DNA of 64,000 nt, taken from the NCBI GenBank assembly GCA_040183005.1, contig JAMPIW010000004.1, positions 124,001-188,000 on the forward strand, read 5' to 3'. This DNA is from Gammaproteobacteria bacterium (GTDB lineage Bacteria; Pseudomonadota; Gammaproteobacteria; Ga0077554; Ga007554). Shown here one piece after another: positions 34,032 through 43,160 of this stretch. The notes under the pieces were generated by a model. It worked only from the letters and a program-made list of their open reading frames with translations. It was not told where the DNA came from and did not search any database. Both the position numbers and the translations under genes were made by a program. Positions within the stretch are counted from its first letter, which is position 1, and each line of letters opens with the position of its first letter.

Positions 34032-37000
34032 ATGCCAGACTTCACCCCCCACACTTTCAAATCGACCTTGTTTGCTCAGATACAAAGCCTAATCACCCCC
34101 TTCGCCAGCGACAAACGCCTCTACGAACTCACCCTCAAAGACACGCAAGATTCCCATATCAACCTCGGCGCAGGGGGGCTACTGGTCGAAGCCTTTGCCG
34201 CCGTTGAGGCGCTGCACGCCATCGGTGCGCGCGACATCATCGTGCTCTCCACCCATGCCCACATCGAGCTTAAAACCCTGCTCGGCCAGACCGCCAGCCT
34301 GCAGGTCAGCCTGAGCGACGGCACGCGCACCACCTTCACCGGCCTCATCAACCAGTTCGCCGCGCTGGGTAGCGACGGCGGCCTGGCGCGCTACCGGGTG
34401 CGGCTGGTGCCGTGGCTGTGGTGTTTGAGCCAAAGCCACGCCAGCCGTGTCTGGCAAGACAAAACCGTGCTTGAGATCATCGAATCGGTATTTGCCCGCC
34501 ACGCACCCTATGCCGCCTGGGCCTTAAGCGACGAGATCATGCCCTTTCTCGAAGAGGTCCGCCCGCGCAGTTTCTGCGCCCAATACCGCGAAAGCGACTT
34601 CGACTTCGTCAGCCGCCTGCTCACCGAAGAAGGCCTGAGCTGGCGCATTGAAGAGCATGCCGACGCGCACAGCGGCCACCGCGTGGTGCTGTTCGCCGAT
34701 AGCACCCAGACCGGCGCCTTCCCCGAAGACCCCAGCAGCGCCACCCTGCTGGGCGGGTCCGGCATCCGCTTCCATGGCGCGTCCTCGCGCGAAGAACAAG
34801 ACACGATCCAAGCCCTCACCGCCACACGCATCCTGCCGGTGGCGCTCACCACGCTTTCCAGCACCGACTACAAGAGCAAGCGCGCCGTCACCGCCAGTGC
34901 CCCGACGCACCATGACTACGGCGGCAAGCACGCCCCCGCGCTGGAAAGCTACGACACCCCCGGCGCCTACGCCTGGACCAGCGCCGCCGAGGCGCAGCGT
35001 TATGCCCAACTGCACCAAGAGGCGCATGAAGCCCGCACCAAACACTGGCAGGCGCGTAGCACCGTGCGCACCCTGCGCCCCGGCACCCGCTTCACTCTCA
35101 CCCAGGTGCCGTTACAATCGCTCGGCACCCCCGATCCCCAGTACGCCGTGCTGAGCGTCACCAGCGTCGGCATCAACAACCTGCCCGCGCCCGTGCGGGC
35201 AGGCCTGGCCGAACTGTTCGGCGCCCTCCCCGAATTGCTGGACGACTGCCTGTACGCCCTGCGCACAGATGCACGCGCGCCGTGGCAGGCAGGCGATCTG
35301 CAGAGCAGCGCCGCCACGGACATCATGGACATGTCCCCCGCAGAGATGGACAAGTCCCTGAACCTGGACTTCCAGGCGCGCGCCCCGGACCTGCAAGACG
35401 TCATCGAACAGGCCCAAAAACTCGGTTACGCCAACCGCCTCACTGCGATCCGCGCCGACATCCCCTGGCGCCCCGTCCTCGCCAATGGCCTCGGCACCCG
35501 CCTCAATCCCCGGCCCACCGCCCCCGGCAGCCAGAGCGCCATCGTCGTCGGCGCCCACGGCGAGACCACCCCCAACGGCGCCGATGAAATCTATTGCGAC
35601 CGCCTCGGCCGGGTGCGCATCCGCTTCCATTGGCAGGACCCCAGCGAAGACAGCAGCGGCAGCACCGCTTGGGTACGCGTCGCCCAGCGCAGCGCCGGCA
35701 ACGGCATGGGCAGCCACTTCCTGCCGCGCATCGGCCAGGAGGTGCTTGTGCAATTCCTGGAAAGCGACATCGACCGCCCGGTCATCATCGGCGCCCTCTA
35801 CAACGGCCAGGGCGAGGGCGGCATCGCCCCCACCCCCGGCGGTGCCGTCATTCCCGCAGGCCGCGCCCCCGGCACAGACCCCAACGCCCCCGACGTCTAC
35901 AGCCACGCCACCGATCACCGTCCCAGCGCCCAGGGCAACCTCGCTGGCGGCCACAGCCCCGTCTGGCACGGCGGCTCGCCAAACAGCCCCGGCCACCGCA
36001 ACCCTGCCGCCCTGTGGGGCATCCGCACCAAGGAATTCGGCGGGCGCGGGTATAACCAACTACTCTTCGACGACAGCGACCAGCAAGGCCGCGTCCAGCT
36101 CAAGACCACCCAGGCCGCCACCGAACTCAACCTCGGCCACCTCATCCACAACCCCGACAACCACCGCGGCAGCTTCCGCGGCCTGGGTGTTGAACTGCGC
36201 ACCGATGCCTACGGCGCCGTGCGCGCCGGTGCCGGGCTCCTCATCAGCAGCTACGGCATCGCCCACAACGCCACTACCCGCGACCCCGCCGGTGACAACG
36301 CCCCCGGCCTTGCCCACCTCAAGCAAGCCAGGATCCTGGCCAACAGCTTCAGCGGCGCCGCCACCACCCACCAGAGCGTCACCTACGCCAGCCACCGCGG
36401 CAGCACCCAGGCCAACGCCAGCCACATCAACGACAAGGCCGCGCCCCTGGACGCCCTTTTCAACGCCGCCGCCGGCATGCTTGACCAAACCCGCCTCGAC
36501 GCCGCCCTCACCGACGCGCACAACAAAAGCACTGCCCCCGGTGACGACAAACTCCCCCACAGCACCGACCCCATCATCGCCATCGCCGCCAAAGCCGGAC
36601 TCGGCGTCGTCGCAGGCCAGAGCATACAGCTCAACAACGGCGAAACCCTCGCCGTGATGAGCGGGCAAGACAGCCAATTCATCAGCGGCGGCCAACTGCG
36701 CATGCACAGCGGCCAGGCCATCGGCATGCTGGCCGGCGCCGTCAACCCCGGCGACAACAACACCGGCCTGCAACTGATCGCCGCACAAGGCCCCGTCGAC
36801 ATCCAGGCCCAGAGCGACACCCTCAAGATACAGGCCAAAGACGAGATCAACATCATGAGCGCCCACGCCCACATCGACTGGGCCGCCGCCAAGAGCATCA
36901 AACTCAGCGTCGCCGGAGGCGCCAGCATCACCATCGCGGGCGGCGGCATCACCTTCGCCGGGCCGGGCAAGATATTGATACAGGCGGGGGTGAAGAGTTT

Positions 37001-37235
37001 TGACGGGCCGACCAGCCTGTCACGCGAGATGAATACGTGGCCGACGTCGAAGTTTGATGAAGAATTTATACTTCAGCTCCCCAGCGGCAAGATTGCGCCC
37101 AACCTAAAATTTGAAGTAACCCGCGCGGATGGTTCCAAGATCAGGGGCGCCAGCGATGCGCAAGGCCGCACCGGGTTGCAAAAAGGGCAGGTGGTGGATG
37201 TCCTCGACGTTAAAATTCTACCCAGGAACGCCTAA
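34032..37235 (+). CDS. vgrG: Type VI secretion spike protein VgrG
   Basis: A 1067-residue trimeric spike that carries effectors at the tip of the type VI needle. The order is: phage gp27-like domain (about 20-390, with PRSFCAQYRESDFDFVSRLL), gp5 OB-fold (about 490-600, with DRLGRVRIRFHW and FLPRIGQEVLVQFLESDIDRP), a Vgr core (about 680-780, with GIRTKEFGGRGYNQLLFDD) and a DUF2345 beta-needle (about 850-980). A C-terminal extension (about 1010-1067, LPSGKIAPNLKFEVTRADGS) looks transthyretin-like, the kind used to dock effectors. It is three bases before the lipase gene. No structural type VI genes are in the window, so this is an orphan island. The start at 34032 begins MPDFTPHTF, with no strong ribosome binding site. 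Confidence 0.93.
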   Translation: MPDFTPHTFKSTLFAQIQSLITPFASDKRLYELTLKDTQDSHINLGAGGLLVEAFAAVEALHAIGARDIIVLSTHAHIELKTLLGQTASLQVSLSDGTRTTFTGLINQFAALGSDGGLARYRVRLVPWLWCLSQSHASRVWQDKTVLEIIESVFARHAPYAAWALSDEIMPFLEEVRPRSFCAQYRESDFDFVSRLLTEEGLSWRIEEHADAHSGHRVVLFADSTQTGAFPEDPSSATLLGGSGIRFHGASSREEQDTIQALTATRILPVALTTLSSTDYKSKRAVTASAPTHHDYGGKHAPALESYDTPGAYAWTSAAEAQRYAQLHQEAHEARTKHWQARSTVRTLRPGTRFTLTQVPLQSLGTPDPQYAVLSVTSVGINNLPAPVRAGLAELFGALPELLDDCLYALRTDARAPWQAGDLQSSAATDIMDMSPAEMDKSLNLDFQARAPDLQDVIEQAQKLGYANRLTAIRADIPWRPVLANGLGTRLNPRPTAPGSQSAIVVGAHGETTPNGADEIYCDRLGRVRIRFHWQDPSEDSSGSTAWVRVAQRSAGNGMGSHFLPRIGQEVLVQFLESDIDRPVIIGALYNGQGEGGIAPTPGGAVIPAGRAPGTDPNAPDVYSHATDHRPSAQGNLAGGHSPVWHGGSPNSPGHRNPAALWGIRTKEFGGRGYNQLLFDDSDQQGRVQLKTTQAATELNLGHLIHNPDNHRGSFRGLGVELRTDAYGAVRAGAGLLISSYGIAHNATTRDPAGDNAPGLAHLKQARILANSFSGAATTHQSVTYASHRGSTQANASHINDKAAPLDALFNAAAGMLDQTRLDAALTDAHNKSTAPGDDKLPHSTDPIIAIAAKAGLGVVAGQSIQLNNGETLAVMSGQDSQFISGGQLRMHSGQAIGMLAGAVNPGDNNTGLQLIAAQGPVDIQAQSDTLKIQAKDEINIMSAHAHIDWAAAKSIKLSVAGGASITIAGGGITFAGPGKILIQAGVKSFDGPTSLSREMNTWPTSKFDEEFILQLPSGKIAPNLKFEVTRADGSKIRGASDAQGRTGLQKGQVVDVLDVKILPRNA

Positions 37236-37238
37236 CCC

Positions 37239-38915
37239 ATGAGCGAAGAAAAACTCCGTGCCGTGACGATGCTGTACGACAAGGATGGCTGCCCGCTGTT
37301 CAAATCCGTGCTTTCGCCTTCGGAAAACACCACCCGCGCCCTGTGTATCGTGCCCCCGGACGAGGTGTTTCCGGTGATCTTCGTGCCGGGCATCATGGGC
37401 TCCAATCTCAGGTTCAAGGTGTCAATCAAGGAGTTCAATATAGGGAAGGACATCGCATGGCGCCCCGATGATGTCTGGCATACAGCCTGGATGTTTGCAA
37501 ATTTGGAACCCGCACAGCGCCGTCTAATACTTGACCCGGAAAACACCGTACTGGACGACCGTGCCGAGATTCCCGACAGCAAACTTCCCGTTTTTAAAAC
37601 GGCAGACAAAGCCGCCCGTGAAAACTGGAAGAAAGAATACGCCCGGCGTGGCTGGGGCACGGTGATGCTCGACAGTTACGGTGAAATTCTCTACCACCTG
37701 GAACTGCACCTGAACGGTATTTACGACGACAACTACGCGCTGGCCGCCTATTGGCGGGAGCGCATTCTGGGGGCCAAGGCCGACACCGGCAATGATGGCA
37801 ACAGCAAACACCCGTGGGGCGTAATGAAGGGCCACACCGCCCTGACCGAGGACGACCTGAAAGAAAAAGTGGGCGATAAATACTGGTTTCCCGTCCACGC
37901 CGCAGGCTACAACTGGCTGCGCTCCAATGACGAGGCGGGCAAGGCGCTCGCCCGCCAGATCGACAAAATCATCGGTCATTACAAGAAACTCGGTTTTCCC
38001 TGCGAGAAAGTGATACTCGTCACCCATTCCATGGGCGGGCTGGCGGCACGCGCCGCGTGCCACCCCGAAATAGGCAATGCCGCCGCCAAGGTAGCGGGTA
38101 TCGTGCATGGCGAGCAACCCGCGATCGGCGCGGCAGCGGCCTACAAACGTATGCACGCGGGTTTTGAGGCGGGCGGGCTATTCAATATCGTCGGCCTGAT
38201 CATCGCCCGCGCCCTGGGCTGGTCGGGCAAGGAGGTCACGGCGGTGCTTTCGAATGCGCCGGGCGGCCTGGAGTTGCTGCCGACCAAACTGTATCCGCCG
38301 GGCTGGCTGCGCGTGCAGCACGGCGAAAAGGACATGATGCCGCCGCTGCCCGTGTCCAACCCCTATGCGGAAATCTATGCGGAAAAGGATAAGTGGTGGC
38401 GGTTGATGAATCCTGAGTGGATTGATCCGGGTAATGGTGATAAATCCTCCGATGCGGTAGATAAAATTTGGGATGATTATTTAGTACGGCTAGACACTGC
38501 CGAAAAATTCCACGACACCCTCGGCGCCTACTATCACCCGCTCACCCACGCCCATTACGGTGCGGATGAGAAAAACAAGGCGTGGAGCACCTTCACCTGG
38601 AAGCTGAAAGAATCCTGGTTCGGGGAGACGAAAGTAGGGGCCGGCACGGTGGATGCGCCGCCCTTGGAAAACGATGCCTTTGGCGAAGTCAAGGTAAAGT
38701 CTAACGGCATTACTGTGGAGTTCGGCATGCTGCCACCCGGCCAGCCCGGTGACGGCACCGTGCCCGAAATCTCGGGGGCTGCGTCAGCGTCCAAAGCCGC
38801 ATTCGCCGCCAAGATGACCGGCTACGAGCATCAGGGCAGCTACGAAAATCCCTGGGTGAAAGATGTCACCACCTACAGCGTGGCGCGCATCGCCAGGGAC
38901 AGTGATGGCAAATAA
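37239..38915 (+). CDS. Type VI lipase effector (Tle family, alpha/beta hydrolase)
   Basis: A 558-residue alpha/beta hydrolase. The N-terminal strand and oxyanion region reads VFPVIFVPGIMGSNLRF, and the nucleophile elbow is VTHSMGGLAARAA (GxSxG-like, with the Thr-His-Ser spelling of Tle effectors). The late acidic and histidine residues cannot be assigned with certainty; GDGTVPEIS and TGYEHQGSYENPW are candidates. It follows vgrG by three bases and overlaps an immunity lipoprotein gene, so it is inferred to be delivered by this VgrG into the periplasm of rival cells, where it would hydrolyse membrane phospholipids. Gene pairing with a Tli4-like protein suggests Tle4, but the subfamily needs a profile search. 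Confidence 0.83.
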   Translation: MSEEKLRAVTMLYDKDGCPLFKSVLSPSENTTRALCIVPPDEVFPVIFVPGIMGSNLRFKVSIKEFNIGKDIAWRPDDVWHTAWMFANLEPAQRRLILDPENTVLDDRAEIPDSKLPVFKTADKAARENWKKEYARRGWGTVMLDSYGEILYHLELHLNGIYDDNYALAAYWRERILGAKADTGNDGNSKHPWGVMKGHTALTEDDLKEKVGDKYWFPVHAAGYNWLRSNDEAGKALARQIDKIIGHYKKLGFPCEKVILVTHSMGGLAARAACHPEIGNAAAKVAGIVHGEQPAIGAAAAYKRMHAGFEAGGLFNIVGLIIARALGWSGKEVTAVLSNAPGGLELLPTKLYPPGWLRVQHGEKDMMPPLPVSNPYAEIYAEKDKWWRLMNPEWIDPGNGDKSSDAVDKIWDDYLVRLDTAEKFHDTLGAYYHPLTHAHYGADEKNKAWSTFTWKLKESWFGETKVGAGTVDAPPLENDAFGEVKVKSNGITVEFGMLPPGQPGDGTVPEISGAASASKAAFAAKMTGYEHQGSYENPWVKDVTTYSVARIARDSDGK

Positions 38916-39963
38916 ACACATGCCGCATCGCTCGATACGTATCAACAAACGGCGCCTGATCGGCGCCCTGTGTGCCGCTGTACTCATCGGCTGCACACCT
39001 AACTATGCAGGTGAAAAAATCATGACTGAACTGACGAAAACGATGCGGCCGGTGTGTGTGGGCCGATTTGTGGTGGAGATCCCCACGGCAGCGAGCATCA
39101 AGGGGTGGGATCAGAAAGTAGACATGTCAAAAATCGAAACGGTTTTTCCCCCGGCACTGAATAAAATGGCTTTCGAGAACAAGGTTGCTCAGCGTGAAAC
39201 ACTATTAAAAACTTCGCCGCATGAGACGGATGGTGTTTTATTTAAAAATAAAATTCAGTTGACCCCGGAAAGTGATTTATTTGTTTATCGGGAAAATGAG
39301 TCTAATCGTCGTATATTTGAACTTGAAGCATGGCTTTGGCGCCCCACACTTGAGATGAAATTTCATGCAGGAATCTCAGACCGAAATTTGGCAAGTGGAA
39401 TCGAACGCATCACCAAAGTAGTAAAAAGCTTCACTCCCCTGCCCACTTCGGACACAACGCACCTCCCCGCCGGTCTGTGCATAGAAAAAGGCATCATCAC
39501 CGGCAGCCATTTCCGCGCCGAAGAAGTCGCCATCGCGGGGCGTATTGACGCGTACCCCGGTGCGGGTTTCTCGTTTTCCACAAGAACAGCGGGCAAGCCA
39601 CACGAAGGCCCGACAATGATCCAACGCATCGACCGTTCATTCGGCTTGGGTGACTGGATCGGCAAAGAGGCCACTGCCGCGACGAAATTCCTGCGCAAAG
39701 GCAAGCGCAGTCTCAACGGCCAACAAGGCGAGGAATTGGTCGCCGTGTTCACAAAAAACGGTGAGATGCACATGCAGGCGGATGCGGAGTTTTACCCGGA
39801 GCCGAATACGCTGGACAAGCCTAGCATCAAAGTTTCATTGGGCGATCAAACACACGATGACAATACCCATGCCCGTTATCCAAAGAATCTCACACAGGAA
39901 GAGTTTCTCGCGCTGTGGGACGCGCTGCTGAATGGCATCAAGCTCAGGCCGGGCGCGATTTAA
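38905..39963 (+). CDS. Tli4-like immunity lipoprotein
   Basis: A 352-residue lipoprotein with lipobox LIGC (LIGALCAAVLIGC) and the mature start TPNYAGEK. The body begins with TKTMRPVCVGRFVVEIPTAA, typical of the N-terminal domain of T6SS Tli4 immunity proteins, and ends with a domain including GEMHMQADAEFYPEPNTLD. Immunity to periplasmic lipases is normally given by such lipoproteins. The ATG at 38905 overlaps the end of the lipase gene by 11 bases. The middle of the gene (about 39170-39400) is AT-richer than vgrG, consistent with separate ancestry. The stop overlaps the next ATG (TAATG). Confidence 0.82.
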   Translation: MANKHMPHRSIRINKRRLIGALCAAVLIGCTPNYAGEKIMTELTKTMRPVCVGRFVVEIPTAASIKGWDQKVDMSKIETVFPPALNKMAFENKVAQRETLLKTSPHETDGVLFKNKIQLTPESDLFVYRENESNRRIFELEAWLWRPTLEMKFHAGISDRNLASGIERITKVVKSFTPLPTSDTTHLPAGLCIEKGIITGSHFRAEEVAIAGRIDAYPGAGFSFSTRTAGKPHEGPTMIQRIDRSFGLGDWIGKEATAATKFLRKGKRSLNGQQGEELVAVFTKNGEMHMQADAEFYPEPNTLDKPSIKVSLGDQTHDDNTHARYPKNLTQEEFLALWDALLNGIKLRPGAI

Positions 39964-40304
39964 TGGTGTGTGGCAACCCCGCCGTGCCTTCACAGGGTAT
40001 GGGCGTTGCCGCCCTGTGGGGCATCCGCACCAAGGAATTCGGCGGGCGCGGCTACAACCAACTACTCTTCGACGACACCGACCAGCAAGGCCGCGTCCAG
40101 CTCAAAACCACCCAGGCCGCCACCGAACTCAACCTCGGCCACCTCATCCACAACCCCGACAACCACCGCGGCAGCTTCCGCGGCCTGGGTGTAGAGCTGC
40201 GCACCGATGCCTACGGCGCCGTGCGCGCCGGGGCTGGCCTGCTCATCAGCAGCTACGGCATCGCCCACAACGTAAGCGTCCAGCCGTCCCACCTGTTTTT
40301 ATAG
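39963..40304 (+). pseudogene. Truncated second vgrG piece, cut by IS66
   Basis: The ATG overlaps the immunity gene stop (TAATG). After 15 codons (VCGNPAVPSQGMGV) the frame enters the Vgr core (ALWGIRTKEFGGRGYNQLLF). Bases 40007-40271 match 36005-36269 of the intact vgrG without gaps and with about ten differences. At 40272 the IS66 left end begins and the frame stops at 40302-40304. It is either a decayed tandem copy or the 5' part of another gene that used this domain as a VgrG fusion. Confidence 0.85.
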
Positions 40305-40346
40305 TTACCCTTGCGCCACCCTGTGGTTTTCACAGGAGAGCGGCAC

Positions 40347-40664
40347 ATGAATATGAAATCGTTGGAGGCAAGTCGCCACTACTGGCAGCAGCACGTCGCG
40401 GCCTGGCGGTGTAGTGGCCTGAAGCAGATTGATTATTGCAGGCAGCATGGACTGGTGCCGAAGCAGCTTCGCTACCGGATCGCCAAAGACCGTCGAAACG
40501 ACGTTTGCGTGAGCGGCACGGATGCGGTCACGCTGGTGCCCGTGCAGATCGAGGAGGTCAACGGTGCTGGGTTGGTGTTGCAGAACGCGGGGGGGTGGCA
40601 GCTCACGCTGCCGTCCGGTGTTTCGGCAAGCTGGCTGGCAACCTTGCTGCGGGGCTTGTCATGA
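40347..40664 (+). CDS. tnpA: IS66 accessory protein TnpA
   Basis: A 105-residue helix-turn-helix protein (SLEASRHYWQQHVAAWRCSG, then KQIDYCRQHGLVPKQLRYRI) of the IS66 OrfA type, probably binding the element ends. GGAGAG precedes the ATG. Its TGA overlaps the ATG of tnpB (ATGA), the usual coupling in IS66. Confidence 0.92.
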   Translation: MNMKSLEASRHYWQQHVAAWRCSGLKQIDYCRQHGLVPKQLRYRIAKDRRNDVCVSGTDAVTLVPVQIEEVNGAGLVLQNAGGWQLTLPSGVSASWLATLLRGLS

Positions 40665-41002
40665 TTGCGCAGCCGCATACGATCTGGGTGGCGGTCGCGC
40701 CGATGGACATGCGGGTGGGCATCGATGGTCTGTCGCTGCGGGTGCAGCAGGCGCTGGGCAAGGCCCCCTGCGATGGCTCGGCCTATGTGTTTCGTAACCG
40801 TCGCGGTGATCGGCTCAAGGTGTTGCTGTGGGATGGCAATGGCGTGTGGTTGTGCCAGCGCCGGTTGCATCGGGGGCGCTTCGTCTGGCCGCAGGCGGAC
40901 AGTCCGGTCTGGTCATTGGAACTTGCCCAATGGCAGTGGCTGATTGCTGGTGTCGACTGGCAGCGGATGTCGGCCCAACCGGCGGCCGACTGGCGTTTGT
41001 GA
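40661..41002 (+). CDS. tnpB: IS66 accessory protein TnpB
   Basis: A 113-residue protein of the IS66 Orf2-like family: VAVAPMDMRVGIDGLSLRVQ, YVFRNRRGDRLKVLLWDGNG and RRLHRGRFVWP are all family signatures. It is needed with TnpA and TnpC for IS66 transposition. It starts in a four-base overlap with tnpA, and tnpC begins 82 bases later. Confidence 0.95.
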   Translation: MIAQPHTIWVAVAPMDMRVGIDGLSLRVQQALGKAPCDGSAYVFRNRRGDRLKVLLWDGNGVWLCQRRLHRGRFVWPQADSPVWSLELAQWQWLIAGVDWQRMSAQPAADWRL

Positions 41003-41084
41003 CGATTGAAGCCGCCATGAAAAATGGTGAATAAAAACCTGTATTTATGCGGCTTTCTGCGGTGTTTCATGGTATAATTTTGTC

Positions 41085-42710
41085 ATGAAAAACGTTGCCG
41101 AAGCAGCCCTGCAAGACGCTCCTGCCGCTCTCAAAAACTGGGCTGTGCTGGCGATGCAGCAGCTCGACGAAAAGAGTAACAAAGTACAACAGTTAAGCGA
41201 TCAACTGTCACTGCGCGACCAGCAGCTCAAACACGCCGACCTCAAAATCCAGGCCCTGACCTTCGAACTCGCCTACTACAAGCGCATTCGCTTTGCCAAC
41301 AAGAGCGAACAATTCTCCTTGGAGCAGCGCGAGTTGTTCGAGGAAAGCTGGAATACCGACACCAGTGCGCTGGAAGCCGAAGTGGAACAGCTGGCATCTA
41401 CCCAGCAACCCAAGCGCGAACGCGCCGGTCGCCAGCCGTTGCCGAATCATCTCGGCAACCGCTCCATGCGTTGCTCTACCTCCTGCATCCATGCAGTCGT
41501 CCCGCGCATCGAGCATCGCCACGAACCTGAGGGTTGCACCTGCGGCCAGTGCGGCAAGGATCTGGTCAAGATCGGCGAAGACATCAGCGAGCAACTGGAT
41601 GTCGAGCCCGCCCGCTTCTTCGTGCATCGCCACATTCGTCCGCAGTATGCTTGCCGTGCTTGTGAGACCGTCAGTGCGGCGCCGATTCCGCCGGCGGTCA
41701 TCGACGGCGGCATGGCGGCGCCGGGCTTGCTCACCTGGGTGATGGTCAGCAAATTCATGGATCACCTGCCTCTCTACCGGCTGGAGCAGATCGCGGCCCG
41801 CAGTGGGGTTACCCTGTCACGCTCCACCTTGGCCGAATGGGTAGGTCGCATTGGCGTGGCACTCCAGCCGCTGGCCGACCGGCTAGCTGAGATACTTCGC
41901 CAGCGCACCGTCTTGCACGCCGACGAGACCCCGGTGCAGCAACTCGACCCCGGACGGGGAAAAACGCTACGCGCCTTCCTCTGGGCCTACCGAAGTTGCG
42001 ATCTCGAACAGGGAGACCCCCTCGTCCTCTTCGACTACCAGACCGACCGGCGCGGCAAACATGCCAGGAACTTCCTGCAAGGCTGGAAGGGTGCCCTTAT
42101 GGTCGATGATTATGCCGGCTACAAAGGCCTGTTCGCCCACGCCGTGGTGGAACTGGCGTGCCTGGCCCATGCGCGGCGGAAATTCTACGATCTGCATGCC
42201 GCCCATCAGAGCCCGATTGCGGCCGAGGCATTGAAGCGCATTGCCGGACTCTATGCCATCGAAGATCAGGGCAAGACCCTGGGCATCGAAGATCGTCATG
42301 CATTACGCCAGCAACACGCCAAGCCGAAGCTGGACGAATTCCATGCCTGGCTCCAGCGCACACGGCTCACCACCGCCACGGGTAGCGGCACCGCCAAGGC
42401 CATCGACTACAGCCTCAAACGCTGGGATGCAATCAAGCGCTACCTCGGGGATGGCCGTTACCCCATCGACAACAACCCGGTGGAAAATGCTATCCGTCCT
42501 ATTGCGCTTGGTAAAAAGAATTGGCTGTTCACCGGCAGTGAACGCGCGGGCCGCCGCGCCGCCGCCATCCAGAGCCTGTTCGCAACGGCGAAACTCAACG
42601 GCATCGAGCCGGCTGCCTGGCTGAAGGATACGCTGGAGAAACTGCCGACCTGGCCTAACAGCCGCATTGATGATCTGCTGCCATTGCGGTCTGTACAGGC
42701 ATCAGGCTGA
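41085..42710 (+). CDS. tnpC: IS66 transposase TnpC (DDE)
   Basis: A 541-residue DDE transposase. A leucine-zipper-like coiled coil (about 20-75) is followed by a zinc-finger region (CTCGQCGKDLVKIGED and YACRACE). The catalytic domain includes the Asp in LHADETPVQQL, the Asp in LMVDDYAGYKG, and the Glu in NPVENAIRPIALGKKNWLF, plus a C-terminal TnpC domain. Full length and uninterrupted, so the element may still be able to move. Confidence 0.96.
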   Translation: MKNVAEAALQDAPAALKNWAVLAMQQLDEKSNKVQQLSDQLSLRDQQLKHADLKIQALTFELAYYKRIRFANKSEQFSLEQRELFEESWNTDTSALEAEVEQLASTQQPKRERAGRQPLPNHLGNRSMRCSTSCIHAVVPRIEHRHEPEGCTCGQCGKDLVKIGEDISEQLDVEPARFFVHRHIRPQYACRACETVSAAPIPPAVIDGGMAAPGLLTWVMVSKFMDHLPLYRLEQIAARSGVTLSRSTLAEWVGRIGVALQPLADRLAEILRQRTVLHADETPVQQLDPGRGKTLRAFLWAYRSCDLEQGDPLVLFDYQTDRRGKHARNFLQGWKGALMVDDYAGYKGLFAHAVVELACLAHARRKFYDLHAAHQSPIAAEALKRIAGLYAIEDQGKTLGIEDRHALRQQHAKPKLDEFHAWLQRTRLTTATGSGTAKAIDYSLKRWDAIKRYLGDGRYPIDNNPVENAIRPIALGKKNWLFTGSERAGRRAAAIQSLFATAKLNGIEPAAWLKDTLEKLPTWPNSRIDDLLPLRSVQASG

Positions 42711-42740
42711 GTTGTATAGATGGGGCGGCTGGACGCTTAC

Positions 42741-43005
42741 CATTCTCCGCCGCCTTGTGATACCACACCACGGCCTCTGCTTCATTCTGTGCCACGCCAG
42801 CACCACTGTGGTACATCAGCGCCAGATTGAACTGAGCCTGAGGATTGCCCTGCATCGCCAGAGGGGCGATGAGGGTAGCCGCCTGGCCGTAATCCCCGGC
42901 ACGGGCGGCATCCAGGCCATCAAAGGCATCGCTCGCCTGCGCCAGCGGTGCGGCTGTTAGAGCAGCAAAAATCAGCGCTGCGGGGAAAAACATTTTTTTA
43001 AACAT
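42741..43005 (-). pseudogene. Sel1-repeat exported protein, 3' end lost to IS66
   Basis: The ATG at 43005 has CAGGAGA upstream. A signal peptide (FFPAALIFAALTAAPLAQA) is followed by one Sel1-like repeat (MQGNPQAQFNLALMYHSGAG, then EAEAVVWYHKAAENG). At 42741 the frame enters the IS66 right end and stops inside it. The gene was probably longer, with several repeats, and is likely to have lost function. It is divergent from lssY. Confidence 0.85.
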
Positions 43006-43160
43006 GACTGTCTCCTGACGGTTTGGGTTGTCGTGAGAAGATTGTAAAAGCCGTAGCCGGGGCTTTCTGTTAGCGTCATCACAGTTTCGCAATGATGCCG
43101 GAAACGGCGCACGCCATTTATCGCCCCAAAAGCGTGTGCATATGGCTATAATCCCAAGCC

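Larger units (their letters stand above)
40272..42740 (+). mobile_element. IS66-family insertion sequence, structurally complete
   Basis: The left end GTAAGCGTCCAGCCG (40272-40286) and the right end CGGCTGGACGCTTAC (42726-42740) are perfect inverted repeats over 15 bases and match at 20 of 22 overall. tnpA, tnpB and tnpC are intact. The flanking 8 bases differ (CCCACAAC left, CATTCTCC right), so there is no target duplication. The element joins a broken vgrG piece to a broken Sel1 gene. Confidence 0.95.

Noticed and set aside
35485-36657. Long out-of-frame reading inside vgrG (390 residues) and its antisense partners
   Set aside because: They are Pro/Ala/Thr/Ser low-complexity readings caused by the GC-rich vgrG sequence; the VgrG frame carries all conserved motifs.
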